From positions 1 through 64,000 of the forward strand of contig JADZFN010000036.1 of the NCBI GenBank assembly GCA_020849895.1: a stretch of DNA of 64,000 nucleotides, given 5' to 3'. The position numbers were made by a program, and so were the translations under genes. The notes below the pieces were generated by a model, which searched no databases, was not told the DNA's origin, and saw only the letters and a program-made list of their open reading frames with translations. Numbering within the stretch: position 1 is the first letter of the stretch; each line of letters begins with the position of its first letter. Of this stretch, positions 1-9,930 are shown one piece after another. The stretch is from Verrucomicrobiia bacterium (GTDB taxonomy: Bacteria; Verrucomicrobiota; Verrucomicrobiia; JABWAM01).

Positions 1-1406
1 AAAGTCCCCACCTGCGTCGGATCGTAGAAACGCACCGCGTAGCTCGTCGCGCTGTTGGTCACCACGTCCGCCAAGCCCCCGGGCATCCGCACCTGACGCG
101 GTCCCCCGTTCGTCACAACCACCTGGACGTCTTCGCCCGAGACCTCGTAGTGGAGCGCCTGCGGCGTCGCCAACGACGCGTCCGCACTAAAGGCCTTGAT
201 GAAGAGCCGACCCCCGCCCTGCCCAAAGTAGCTGCGCCCAAGGTTCAGCGAGTAGTCCAGGCTCTTGTTCGCCGGAATGCCGCGACCCATGATGCACGTG
301 GCACCGTTGCATTTGATCTGAAGGGCGGCATCACCCTCACGTGCCGCACTGACGGTCGGGCATCCAGACAGCGCGTTGCATGTGTCGAACGGGACAGGAG
401 TCACGTTGGCCACCAGCAACCCGTCAATCGAGATGACGTGGGGATTGGGGGGCAACCAGTACCAATACCCACGCCCATCCAGATCGTGCGGCGCGGCGCC
501 GGCTTCAGCGTCGAGTCGGATGGACGCGGAAGACCCCCCTTGGATCGCCCCCTGAAGCGGGACGAAGAGATCGTGCCCATCATAACCCATCCGCACGAAA
601 TAGCAGCCGCCCGTCACCGCGGGCACGCTTCCCCCCACACTCACCGACCCGGCGCAGAATTCCTGGACGTTGTATTGAGCATAGATGGTGCCCAACCAGT
701 CCACGCAGTTCCCGCTTTGCACCGAATCCCCCCACTGAATCTGCTGCCCGAGGTTCGGATGAAACGAGACCGGTTGCCCGCCAGTTTGGCTTTCAATCGG
801 GTGTCCGGGAGGCGGACAGTAATGAGAATCGTCGTATGCGACGATGTAAGAACGGCTCTTTTGAGACGCCGTGATCGTCAGCCCTCCGTCGCTCCCTCCT
901 ACGGAATTCGAGAGCTTCGGCTTCATCGACAGCCGATTGATCTGCTCCGCCAACAGCGGCAGGAACTCCGCATAGTTCGCAGCCGTGATGTCGCTCGGCA
1001 AAGGAATCCGATCCCGCTGCTCGTTTCGCGTGGGCAACCCGGCGGCGTTCACCAAACCCGCGCCCCCCACGTCCAACGCCTGGCTCAGAATGAAGGAGTT
1101 GCGCACCTTCCCCGCCAGATCGGCCACCAGCTTCGCCGCCTTGGTGGCATCCTGCATGTCCACCGCGTAAAAACCATCCGTCGGCATCGCGGAGGCAACC
1201 CCCGACGAGTTCAGCGGCCACACTACGTACCCTCCCGTCAACGCATGATAGCGATCCTGGTACGCCCGCTGAAGCTCCTCGATGTTCTGGGCGGAAACGA
1301 CGCCTGCTGCGCCAAGGAACAGAACAGCTACCCAAAACAAGAACCATCCCCCACCCCGGGAAGAGGCACTTCCGTTCGCTGAAAGCCAACGCAAAGGCGG
1401 TGTCAC
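1..1406 (-). CDS. Secreted Rhs/YD-type protein, N-terminal part (runs off left edge)
   Basis: I translated the minus strand directly from a GTG at 1406-1404; the frame stays open to the window edge (about 468 residues). It starts with a hydrophobic signal segment (WFLFWVAVLFLGAAGVVSA, residues ~25-43) and then a mature extracytoplasmic region with several Cys. The last part (...GGLADVVTNSATSYAVRFYDPTQVGTF, quoted in pieces: GGLADVVTN, YAVRFYDPTQVG) resembles the segment preceding YD repeats in large verrucomicrobial Rhs-like proteins. That resemblance is from memory, not a search, and the repeats themselves lie outside the window. Its start overlaps the stop of the upstream giant gene as GTGA, so the two are probably translated together. 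The function is unknown. It could instead be another type of large secreted repeat protein. Confidence 0.65.
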   Translation of the reverse strand, partial: MTPPLRWLSANGSASSRGGGWFLFWVAVLFLGAAGVVSAQNIEELQRAYQDRYHALTGGYVVWPLNSSGVASAMPTDGFYAVDMQDATKAAKLVADLAGKVRNSFILSQALDVGGAGLVNAAGLPTRNEQRDRIPLPSDITAANYAEFLPLLAEQINRLSMKPKLSNSVGGSDGGLTITASQKSRSYIVAYDDSHYCPPPGHPIESQTGGQPVSFHPNLGQQIQWGDSVQSGNCVDWLGTIYAQYNVQEFCAGSVSVGGSVPAVTGGCYFVRMGYDGHDLFVPLQGAIQGGSSASIRLDAEAGAAPHDLDGRGYWYWLPPNPHVISIDGLLVANVTPVPFDTCNALSGCPTVSAAREGDAALQIKCNGATCIMGRGIPANKSLDYSLNLGRSYFGQGGGRLFIKAFSADASLATPQALHYEVSGEDVQVVVTNGGPRQVRMPGGLADVVTNSATSYAVRFYDPTQVGT

Positions 1407-4400
1407 GGGTTCTCTTCGAGGGGCGTGTAGAGGCGGAAGCCTAGCGCACCCTGCGAATCCAGCGCATCAGGCACATGCGGATCGCTGCCCAGCAGGTACT
1501 CCTGAAGGTTGGTCCGTCCGTCCCCGTCCGGATCCGCCGAAGCATCATTGGGATCGTTCGGGTTCAGGCCATGGGCGATCTCCCACGCATCCGGCATCCC
1601 ATCCCCATCCGAATCGGTATACGGCGTTGCACTCCCCTCGTTCGAATAGCTGGAGTAAAGACTGCCGTTGGCCGCGCGCACCCGGTAAAAATACTCCGTA
1701 CCGGCGCTTCTCCCCGTGTCGGTGAAGCTGGTCACTCCGGCCCCAACGGTTCCGATGACTGCAAAGTTCCCTCCTGAAGTGCGGCGCTCAATTTCGTAGC
1801 CGGTCGTGTTCGCGGCGTTGCCACTCCATGTCAGGTTCACGCTCGAGGCTCCGGTCGCCTGCGTAAACAGCCCCGTCGGATCCACAGGAGCCATGCCGTC
1901 GGTCGAAGCCGTGGCCGCGTCGGTCCACGCCGACATTCCCGCGCTGTTCACCGCGCGAACCCGGTAGGAATACGTCACCCCATCCGAAACGGAGGTGTCG
2001 TGAAACGAGGTCCCGTTCACGCCCACGGCCGCGATGAGGACGTATCCTCCACTACCAGTCTGGCGCTCGATCTGGAAGGCGGTCTCGTTGGAAGAAGTAT
2101 CGGTCCACGACAGGTCAATCTCAGAGGAGGACACCGCCGTCGCGCTCAGAGCCGTTGGGGCCGAAGGCGCCTGATCCGCGGTCGAAACCGACACTTCATT
2201 CGACCAAGGGGACTCGCCCTGGGAGTTGGTGGCTTTTACCCGGTAAAAATACGTCGTTTCCGCAGAGAGTCCCGAATCGGAATACGTTTGAACCCCCGCG
2301 CCCACGTAACCGGTCGCCGCATAGCTGCCGTCGGCTCCCGCCTTGCGCTCGATGACGAAGGTACTCTCGTTGCCCGAGTTGTCCGACCATCCCAGCTGAA
2401 TCTCCGTACCAGATACCGGGGTTGCCGTCAGTCCGGAGGGCGCGCCGGGCACGCCTTCCAAGGTGGTGGCGCTCGCTTCGTTGGAATAGTCGGAGTCCGC
2501 TCGAACTCCCAGAGCCTTGACCCGGTACGTATAGCCGGTTGAGGCCGACAATCCCCGATCCTGCCAAGCGGTCGTGTTGGGGAGAAGAAGGGCTACTTGC
2601 GCGAAGGTTCCTCCACTGATCTTTCGCTCGACCACGTAACCGAGTTCTTGATCCGAGTTGTCATTCCAAGCGAGGTCAATCTCGTCGGCCGCAACTGCCG
2701 CTCCCGTAAGCTCAGTTGGGGGGCGCGGGACCTGGATCCCATACTTGCGCGCCAGGTACTCGTCCACTTGCGCGCGATCCTGGGAGGAAAGTGTCCGCTT
2801 GTAGACAAGGATTTCCGCAATCTCGCCCTTGAAATAGTTGTTGAATGGATCGTTCGCAATCTTCAGTTGGGCTGACTGGGACACATCCAGCTGTGTCGTC
2901 ACGTTTGTGCACGTCAACAGAACACCATCCACACGAATGCCACCAGTACTCCCGTCGCGGTACGCCTGCACCACATGGTAGGTGTAATCCCAGTTCGAGG
3001 GTTGCACGCCCCATGCGGGCGTACCGCCATGCTGCAGGTACAAAGAGTCGCCCGCGGTGGCATGCAGCAGAAATCGATGCTCAACGGGATTTGGATCTCC
3101 ATAACACCACGCAAGCACCGTGTTGTTGACCTTCGACCCATCCTGTTTCATTACCAGGAAGAGGGTGCTTTCCGCCGCCGAGACCAGATTGCTCCCGACC
3201 AAGGAACTGCGCGTCAACACATCATCCGTACCGTCAAATCGAACGCCGGGAAGCCCCGTGTCTCCCGCGTTCACCCACAGAGGTCGGTACGAGCTCGTAT
3301 CCTGAGAAACGTTCAAACCGTTCCCACTCAAGTCGACCCATTGGGCGACGTTGGATGGCGCCAGCATCACCCCGCCACCCGCCTTCAGCCAGAGCGAAAG
3401 CCCCTCCATGGGGACATTGGGCGCTCCCGCCGTAGCCTGCACCTCAGGCGAATAATCGCTCCTCCCGAAGTCATTCGTCGAACATACCCTATACGAGTAC
3501 TGCACCCCACTCGTCAGGTTTGTATCCACATAAAACACGTTGTTGCTCGAAACCGTGGCGATCGCTTGGAACGTGCTGTTGGTGCCGTCGCGCCGCTCCA
3601 CGCAGTAGCCGAGCAGTCCGCCCCCAAGCCCAGGTTGGCCACCGACCCACGACACCACCACATCAGTTCCCGTCCGCGCGTCGGCACTGGCTACTGGGAC
3701 TGGAAAATACTTATGCAGCAGGTACTGCTCCAACTGACTCCGCTCATCACCCGACAACGCCACGTTGTAGATGAGAATCTCGGCAATGTCGCCGTTGAAT
3801 GCATAATCCGCCGAAAACTCGCTTTTACCAAGGTAGTTGAGGTTTCGGACCACGTTCGCCGGAAGCGCCATTCCCGTCGCTTCCGAAGCCTTCACCGCAT
3901 TCACATAAAGGGATGCCGTGGAGTTTGTACCATGGAGAATTTCGAACATCTGAGCATTGCTCGACTGCAGAGCATTCGTCGCGATGAGGCTGCCTCCAAC
4001 TCTCGAGAAAAACATGAGGTCATTGCTCTGGTCCTGCCGGCACAGGGCGAGGTCATTGGTGTTTGGCCCCTGCCCAAAATCAAAGAACCTCGCCCACTTG
4101 GATTGGGCCGTGGCCCGACCGACAACGACGGCCGTAAGCCCATTTGTGAAGTTGTTGAAGACGGAGGGCAAATTCAGCCACTTCGCATTTCCATCGAAGT
4201 GCACTGCCGGGTGTCCATTAAACGAATTGTTTACAAGGACCGGAGAGTTGTTATTGCCAATCTGATAAGCATCCGCTCCATTCGAACTCTGGTCCATCCA
4301 GATCATGCCGTCGGATGTAGTGCCGGCGCCCACTTCCGCATTAAGCCAGAGCTGCAATCCACGCGTTGGAACCGGTGCGTTGGTCAGGGCGTTGCTCAGG

Positions 4401-7400
4401 TATTTATCCTTCAGATACTCGCTAACCGCCAAGCGTTCCGATTCGGACAACTCACGGTTGTAAAGGATGATTTCAGAAATATCTCCGTAATAGTTTTTGT
4501 CCAAGTATCCGTCATCCCCTCCGGCCCAGTAAAAGTATTCGCTTTGCCCGATATAGTTTGCAGTTCGAACGACATTCGTAGGAAGCGCGATATTGTCAGC
4601 CTGGCCGACAAGCGCCCCATCGCGGAACAGGCGCACAACACCATTCGTGCCATGGACCACCTCCAAGATCTGCCGCTTTCCCAAAACGATGGCGTTGGTG
4701 GCCACGGGCCCATTGAGCGAGCTGGTATCCACATCGTAGACAAGATGATCTGTCGCTCCATACCTTGACAAAATGATATCTTGGTAACCGGATCCGTTGT
4801 GCCCGTTACCAAGATCGAGGAAGCGAGCCCACTTGCGATTCTCCGTCGGACGGGCCACGACAAAGGCGCTCACACCCGCCGTGAAATTCGAAAATCCTGA
4901 CGGCAACTGGAGGGAATCATCCCCGTTCACGCCCGCAAATCGAATCGCCGGTTTTCCATTGATCGCATTCTCTATCAAGCTGGGCTTTTGGTTGTTGCCG
5001 CTCTGCGTCGCGTTGTTCCCATTCCCGCTCTGATCCGCCCACATAAAGGGCGATCCATTGGTCACGCCAACGTCCGCCTTCAGCCACATCAGAAGCCCGT
5101 TCGTCGGCATCCCGCCCGTATTGACGGTGAACGTCACGCTGACCGCGTTGGTCCCGCTGGTCGCGGTCGCCGCCATGAGATTCGTGCCCTCGGACGTGAG
5201 AAAACACCAGGCCGAGACCTGGCCGTTGGTTCCCGATCTCAGGTTCAGTGTGCTGGAGGTCGAACCTCCGTTGGTGACAGCGAAGAGGCTCCCGCCGGCC
5301 AATGCACTAAAACTCACCGGGGCGTTTGTCAGCGCAAGCCCGTTGGTGTTGTTCACCTGAACGACCAACGGCATGGGAAGAAATGCGTTGGATGAACCAA
5401 ACTGGTTATTGCCGCTGACAATGCTCAGGACCGGCAACAACCCGTTGAAGAAGTCGTTGGGGTTGGTTCCCTGCTGGAATTCCTGAAGGTTGGTGAGGCC
5501 ATCCCCATCCGGGTCCGCGTTGGGGTCTTGTCCCGTAGCTCCGAAGTTTTGGATCTCCCAAGAGTCCGGAAGGCCGTTTTGGTCGAGGTCCACGAGGTCG
5601 AAGCGGACCTTGACCGGCACCGTGCGACAGAGATTGGTGCCTTCCCCCAATCGCCCACTGTATCCATAGCCCCAAGCCCAAACCGTCCCATCATTCTGAA
5701 GAGCCAGGGAGTGCTCGTCACCCGCAACAATGGCGATGATATTGCTCAACGCGGAGACTGCCACGGGCGTGCTGCGATCCACGGTCGTTCCATCACCGAG
5801 CTGCCCCCCATCATTCCAACCCCAAGCCCATACTGTCCCATTGGCCTTCAGGGCCAGAGAATGATAAGCGCCTGCGGCCACGGCCATGACGTTGCTCAAG
5901 CCGGCCACACTGACCGGTGTGTTGCGCTGCTGAGTCGAGCCGTCCCCAAGGTCTCCGAACCAGTTGCCCCCCCAAGCGGAGACACCCCCGTCTGCCAAGA
6001 GGGCGAGAGAATGGAACTGTCCAGCCGCCACGGAAACCGCATTGCTCAAACCCACCACACATACCGGCGTATTGCGCTGCACGGCAGCCCCATCGCCCAA
6101 CTGTCCGGACGAGCCGGCACCCCAAGCCCACACCGTGCCATCGTTCTTGACGGCGAGAGAGTGATAGTTTCTGGCCGAAATGGCAACCATGTCGGCGAGA
6201 TTACTTACCAAGGATGGACTACTGCTGGTGCCGTTAGGCGAACCAGTGCCCGCCTCTCCCTCATAGTTACGTCCCCAGCTCCATACAGTTCCGTCGTTCT
6301 GAAGCATCAAGCTATGGTAGGCGCCGCACGCGATGGCAGCCGCCGGACCTGACCCAGTAATTGGGAAGGGCTGTCCCCAAGTGTTTTGATTGTCTCCTCG
6401 CCCGAGCTCACCAAACGCGCCATATCCCCAACTCCAAACTGTGCCATCGGCACCCACCGCCATCGAATGCAGAGCTCCTCCCGCCACTTTAACGGCGTTG
6501 GACACACTTCCGATCAAGACCGGCAACGACGGAGCCGCGGCATTCCCGTCGCTTAGTTGATCCAGGCTGTTGTCGCCCCACCCCCAGAGCACGTGGTTGG
6601 TGTCAACGAACAGCGAAAAATCACCACCTGCTCCGAGCCGACCGCCCGTCTGGGCCACGGCATTGGTTGGGGGAGGCAGAGCAAACAACACCTGAACAAC
6701 GTTGGTGCCGCTCGTCGCCGTTGCCAGAATGGAATTGGTCCATCCGCCAACCGAGGGTTCGCGGAACCAAACGGACGCCTTGCCGTCACCCGCGGATCGC
6801 ACCGGCTGAGAAACCGCCAGCACGGCACCGTTCGTCCCCGTGGCGATCCTGCCTCCACCTTGGCTGACCGAAAACACCACTGCGGCATTCGACAAGGCCA
6901 CCCCACCCGTGCCTTGGACAAGAACTTCCAGAGGCTGAGGCAGGAACGTGCAAGCGGGCCCTTGCTGCCCGTTCCCCAAGGAAATGGTGAGGCTCGGGAT
7001 CACCCCATTGTAGAAATCCAACGGATACGGATCGCTCCCGTCGGGAATTCCGTCCCCGTCGGTGTCCGCAACGTTCGGATCCGTGCCGGCTTGTTGCTCC
7101 TGCAAATTGGTGAATCCATCTTGGTCGGGATCACCACTCCCCGTCTGGGCGGATATGCTTCCAAAATGCTCGATCTCCCACTTGTCCAGCAATCCGTCCT
7201 GGTCTGAATCGAAGAGAGGCATGATGGGAATCAAACGGTCCGTCCGGGTTCCGTCGCCCAGCATTCCGCCATCGTTATAGCCCCATGCCCACACCGTGCC
7301 GTCACTGCGTTTCGCAATCGAATGCAGGGCCCCAGCCGCCACGTCCACAACGTTGCTGATGCCCGAAACCGCCACAGGCGTCCACCGATCAGAACGGCTC

Positions 7401-9532
7401 CCGTCGCCCAGCTGTCCCACGTTGTTGTTCCCCCACGCCCACACGGTGCCGTCACTGCCCACTGCCAATGAATGATACTGCCCCGCGGCAATTAAAACGA
7501 TGTTGCTCAAGCCGATCACCTGGACCGGAGAGTTTTGCTGGGTGCCGCTATTGTCGCCCAACTGCCCGCAGTTGTTGCATCCCCACGCCCACACGGTGCC
7601 GTCGCCACGGAGCGCCAAGGAATGGTAAGCGCCCGCGGCCAACGCCAACACATTGCTGATGCCCGAAACCGCAACCGGCGTGTCGCGCTGCGTCGTTCCT
7701 CCGTCACCCAGCTGTCCGTTGGAACCCATGCCCCACGCCCACACGGTGCCATCGCCACGCACCGCCATGGTGTGGTAGTTGCCCACGGCAATCCCCACCG
7801 CATCGTTCCAATTGGTAACCGGGGCCGGCACGCCGGTTGTCGAACCGTTCCCCAACTGCCCCTCGTTGTATCGTCCCCAGGTCCAGACAGTGCCGTCGTA
7901 TCGAAGGCCGGCGCTGTGAAAGACGCCGGCTCCCAAGCTCACGAAATGCTCCACGGCAGTCATCGGAGCGGGGGTGTTCCAGCTCCCGCCGCGCCCCAAC
8001 GCCCCAAACCCATTATAGCCCCATGACCAGATTCGCCCTTGGGAATCCAGGGCCATCGTGTGGATGTAGCCCCCTACGGTCTGCACGATGTTGCTCATGG
8101 CCCCGAGCTGCACGGGGGCGGTCTCCATGGCTTGGTGTCCGTCCCCGAGTTCGCCGCACGAATTGTCTCCCCAACCCCAAAGCGTGCCGTTGTCCGCCAC
8201 CGCCATGGAGGCATAATGCGCGGCCCCCACTCGATGCACCAAGAAGGGGCTCACGGAGGGCAGGGCCGTAAAAATGACCTGCACCTGATTGGTGCCGCTC
8301 GATGCCACGACCGTTACGAGGTTCGTACCGGGGTTGAACGGAAACTGGTACCACGCCGCCGCTCGACCATTCGTCGCAGAACGCAAGGAGACGGAACTGA
8401 CCAGCGGACTTCCATTGGTAAAGGAAGAAAGCAGCCCCCCACCTTGAGTCACATTGAAAACAACAGGGGCGTTCGCGAGGAGGGCACCGTTGGTGCCGGT
8501 GACCTCCACGGTCATGGGCAGTTCGAGGAAGGCGTTGGTCCATCCCCGCTGAAAATTGCCGCCCGCGATGCTCAGGATGGGAAGCACCCCGTTGTAGTAA
8601 TCCGTCGGAAAGGCGTCGGCACCGTCAGGAATTCCGTCCCCGTCGGTATCCGGATTGAAAGGGTCCGTGCCGAGTTGCCATTCCTGCCAATTGCTGAGGC
8701 CGTCGCCGTCGGGATCGCTGTAGGTGGCGGGCAACTCCAAGACGCCGTTTGAAGAGAGCGCGATGTTGTACAGCCTGACCTCGTCCAGGACAAACGGCGT
8801 CCCGGTGATTGCAGGATTCGAGTTCCCGAGCTCGAAAAGCGCCGCGGTTCCGACGCTCCAGTTGGTGATTGTGGCGGTCGCCTCAGGCGTTCCGTCCACG
8901 TAGAGCGTCGCGTTGGAACCGGCCGTCGAATAGACACCCGCCACATGGTGCCACTGGTTGTCGAACACGTTGAGCGCCCCGCCGGACCCCGCCACGGACT
9001 GTACCTGCGAACCTGAGTCGATAAAATTCAAGCGGGCGATCCCGTTCGTGCCCACCACGAGGCTCCAGGCGTTGGTATTGGTCCCCGCCCAACGGGCCAG
9101 CACGGCCTCCCCGACCGCGTTGCTTCCCCTCAGCCAAGCCGACATCGTAAATCCATCCGTCAGCGAGAAGGTCCCGTTGGTGCCAAAACTCACGTAGGAG
9201 TTCGTTTCAAACGACAGGGCGTTGGAGAAAAGGCCCGTGACGAAAGGGGATGCGGGGAAATTGTTGAGCACACCGGTGACGGTGTTCCCCGAGCGATCCA
9301 GAACGTTGGTCTGACCAGCATCGTCCATTTGCCACCATCCCACGAGGTTGGTCGCCGCGTAGCCGTTGGTCGCAAACCCGTGTGCCGCCTGCCAGTCGTC
9401 GGGCAGTCCATCCCTGTCGAAATCCGCCGCGCGCAGCCAGATCAACCCCAAGCCCACCAAGATCAATCCAAGCCGCCACTTGTTCCGACCTGCTGCTATT
9501 CGCCAGTCGCTGATGGACCGGAAGACTTGCAT
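1403..9532 (-). CDS. Giant secreted RCC1/LamG/fibronectin-III protein (2709 aa)
   Basis: A signal-like segment (GLILVGLGLIWL, ~residues 22-33) is followed by a mosaic. This comprises a LamG-like domain (~60-255), DxDxDG calcium-type repeats (~270-310), an Ig/invasin-like domain (~317-425), a first block of seven RCC1 repeats (~434-785), a second DxDxDG segment and Ig-like domain (~790-965), and a second RCC1 block (~967-1310). It continues with a third DxDxDG/Ig-like unit (~1325-1480), two LamG-like domains (~1480-1940), an FN3 domain, a third LamG of this type (~2041-2268), four FN3 domains (~2271-2630) and a final DxDxDG segment. RCC1 repeats form beta-propellers and LamG binds glycans in known families. 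A role in surface binding or adhesion is inferred. No membrane anchor, PEP-CTERM or LPxTG tail is visible. The stop codon overlaps the next gene's GTG start. Confidence 0.9.
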   Translation of the reverse strand: MQVFRSISDWRIAAGRNKWRLGLILVGLGLIWLRAADFDRDGLPDDWQAAHGFATNGYAATNLVGWWQMDDAGQTNVLDRSGNTVTGVLNNFPASPFVTGLFSNALSFETNSYVSFGTNGTFSLTDGFTMSAWLRGSNAVGEAVLARWAGTNTNAWSLVVGTNGIARLNFIDSGSQVQSVAGSGGALNVFDNQWHHVAGVYSTAGSNATLYVDGTPEATATITNWSVGTAALFELGNSNPAITGTPFVLDEVRLYNIALSSNGVLELPATYSDPDGDGLSNWQEWQLGTDPFNPDTDGDGIPDGADAFPTDYYNGVLPILSIAGGNFQRGWTNAFLELPMTVEVTGTNGALLANAPVVFNVTQGGGLLSSFTNGSPLVSSVSLRSATNGRAAAWYQFPFNPGTNLVTVVASSGTNQVQVIFTALPSVSPFLVHRVGAAHYASMAVADNGTLWGWGDNSCGELGDGHQAMETAPVQLGAMSNIVQTVGGYIHTMALDSQGRIWSWGYNGFGALGRGGSWNTPAPMTAVEHFVSLGAGVFHSAGLRYDGTVWTWGRYNEGQLGNGSTTGVPAPVTNWNDAVGIAVGNYHTMAVRGDGTVWAWGMGSNGQLGDGGTTQRDTPVAVSGISNVLALAAGAYHSLALRGDGTVWAWGCNNCGQLGDNSGTQQNSPVQVIGLSNIVLIAAGQYHSLAVGSDGTVWAWGNNNVGQLGDGSRSDRWTPVAVSGISNVVDVAAGALHSIAKRSDGTVWAWGYNDGGMLGDGTRTDRLIPIMPLFDSDQDGLLDKWEIEHFGSISAQTGSGDPDQDGFTNLQEQQAGTDPNVADTDGDGIPDGSDPYPLDFYNGVIPSLTISLGNGQQGPACTFLPQPLEVLVQGTGGVALSNAAVVFSVSQGGGRIATGTNGAVLAVSQPVRSAGDGKASVWFREPSVGGWTNSILATATSGTNVVQVLFALPPPTNAVAQTGGRLGAGGDFSLFVDTNHVLWGWGDNSLDQLSDGNAAAPSLPVLIGSVSNAVKVAGGALHSMAVGADGTVWSWGYGAFGELGRGDNQNTWGQPFPITGSGPAAAIACGAYHSLMLQNDGTVWSWGRNYEGEAGTGSPNGTSSSPSLVSNLADMVAISARNYHSLAVKNDGTVWAWGAGSSGQLGDGAAVQRNTPVCVVGLSNAVSVAAGQFHSLALLADGGVSAWGGNWFGDLGDGSTQQRNTPVSVAGLSNVMAVAAGAYHSLALKANGTVWAWGWNDGGQLGDGTTVDRSTPVAVSALSNIIAIVAGDEHSLALQNDGTVWAWGYGYSGRLGEGTNLCRTVPVKVRFDLVDLDQNGLPDSWEIQNFGATGQDPNADPDGDGLTNLQEFQQGTNPNDFFNGLLPVLSIVSGNNQFGSSNAFLPMPLVVQVNNTNGLALTNAPVSFSALAGGSLFAVTNGGSTSSTLNLRSGTNGQVSAWCFLTSEGTNLMAATATSGTNAVSVTFTVNTGGMPTNGLLMWLKADVGVTNGSPFMWADQSGNGNNATQSGNNQKPSLIENAINGKPAIRFAGVNGDDSLQLPSGFSNFTAGVSAFVVARPTENRKWARFLDLGNGHNGSGYQDIILSRYGATDHLVYDVDTSSLNGPVATNAIVLGKRQILEVVHGTNGVVRLFRDGALVGQADNIALPTNVVRTANYIGQSEYFYWAGGDDGYLDKNYYGDISEIILYNRELSESERLAVSEYLKDKYLSNALTNAPVPTRGLQLWLNAEVGAGTTSDGMIWMDQSSNGADAYQIGNNNSPVLVNNSFNGHPAVHFDGNAKWLNLPSVFNNFTNGLTAVVVGRATAQSKWARFFDFGQGPNTNDLALCRQDQSNDLMFFSRVGGSLIATNALQSSNAQMFEILHGTNSTASLYVNAVKASEATGMALPANVVRNLNYLGKSEFSADYAFNGDIAEILIYNVALSGDERSQLEQYLLHKYFPVPVASADARTGTDVVVSWVGGQPGLGGGLLGYCVERRDGTNSTFQAIATVSSNNVFYVDTNLTSGVQYSYRVCSTNDFGRSDYSPEVQATAGAPNVPMEGLSLWLKAGGGVMLAPSNVAQWVDLSGNGLNVSQDTSSYRPLWVNAGDTGLPGVRFDGTDDVLTRSSLVGSNLVSAAESTLFLVMKQDGSKVNNTVLAWCYGDPNPVEHRFLLHATAGDSLYLQHGGTPAWGVQPSNWDYTYHVVQAYRDGSTGGIRVDGVLLTCTNVTTQLDVSQSAQLKIANDPFNNYFKGEIAEILVYKRTLSSQDRAQVDEYLARKYGIQVPRPPTELTGAAVAADEIDLAWNDNSDQELGYVVERKISGGTFAQVALLLPNTTAWQDRGLSASTGYTYRVKALGVRADSDYSNEASATTLEGVPGAPSGLTATPVSGTEIQLGWSDNSGNESTFVIERKAGADGSYAATGYVGAGVQTYSDSGLSAETTYFYRVKATNSQGESPWSNEVSVSTADQAPSAPTALSATAVSSSEIDLSWTDTSSNETAFQIERQTGSGGYVLIAAVGVNGTSFHDTSVSDGVTYSYRVRAVNSAGMSAWTDAATASTDGMAPVDPTGLFTQATGASSVNLTWSGNAANTTGYEIERRTSGGNFAVIGTVGAGVTSFTDTGRSAGTEYFYRVRAANGSLYSSYSNEGSATPYTDSDGDGMPDAWEIAHGLNPNDPNDASADPDGDGRTNLQEYLLGSDPHVPDALDSQGALGFRLYTPLEENP
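5600..6635 (-). repeat. Second RCC1 tandem-repeat block (DNA level)
   Basis: A second set of about seven RCC1 repeats with the same ~150-base period and the same WAWG...G.LGDG core. It is separated from the first block by a DxDxDG segment and an Ig-like domain. The two blocks are diverged paralogues, which suggests duplication of a whole DxDxDG-Ig-RCC1 cassette within the gene. Confidence 0.85.
7200..8235 (-). repeat. First RCC1 tandem-repeat block (DNA level)
   Basis: About seven imperfect coding repeats of roughly 150 bases, each encoding a block around GTVWAWG..N.GQLGDG. The most conserved stretch corresponds to 'cccacgcccacacggtgcc' on the plus strand and recurs at regular spacing. Neighbouring copies are close enough that unequal recombination could change the copy number. 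Confidence 0.85.
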
Positions 9533-9906
9533 GACGTTTGCTCATTAATCATGGACGTGAGGGGGCGTCAATCTTTTTCGACAGAATTTTTGAAAAGAAT
9601 TTTGGAACTGCAGGGGATGCCCCCCTGCTCGGCATCCACTCATTGCACAACAACTTCGGTCACGATCTCATTCCTCTTCGTCGATCGCGCATAGGCCATC
9701 TGCGTCACGGCACCACCGTCGCGGTTTCCCGAAATCCGTCGTGCGAAGGCGCGCCCGCCTCCGTCATCGCCGGATCGCAGAAGCACGTTCGTGGCGTCCG
9801 AAAACACGGGCAACAACTCGGCACGCACACGCCATTGCGTGCTGCAATCTGCTTCCGCCCAAGTCGTCCCAGGACGAACTTTGCCAAACGTCAAAAGGAG
9901 CGCAAC
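9533..9906. promoter_or_regulatory. Divergent intergenic region, giant gene / HA-repeat gene
   Basis: About 370 bases without a convincing gene. An open frame crosses it towards the HA-repeat gene, but its translation is not protein-like. On the minus strand a TTGACG (9571-9566) lies upstream of the giant gene with an AT-rich GATTAAT near 9550-9544. This is a weak promoter candidate. On the plus strand an AAGGAG (9895-9900) precedes the HA-repeat gene. Confidence 0.35.
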
Positions 9907-9930
9907 ATTCCATGGCGTGTAGGCTCAACG

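Noticed and set aside
150-1382. 410-residue plus-strand frame at the left edge
   Set aside because: The minus strand here has a signal peptide, protein-like composition and GTGA coupling to the upstream gene. The plus frame is its shadow.
5600-8235. Regularly spaced repeats considered as a CRISPR array
   Set aside because: The units are ~150 bases, imperfect, and encode RCC1 protein repeats in one open frame.
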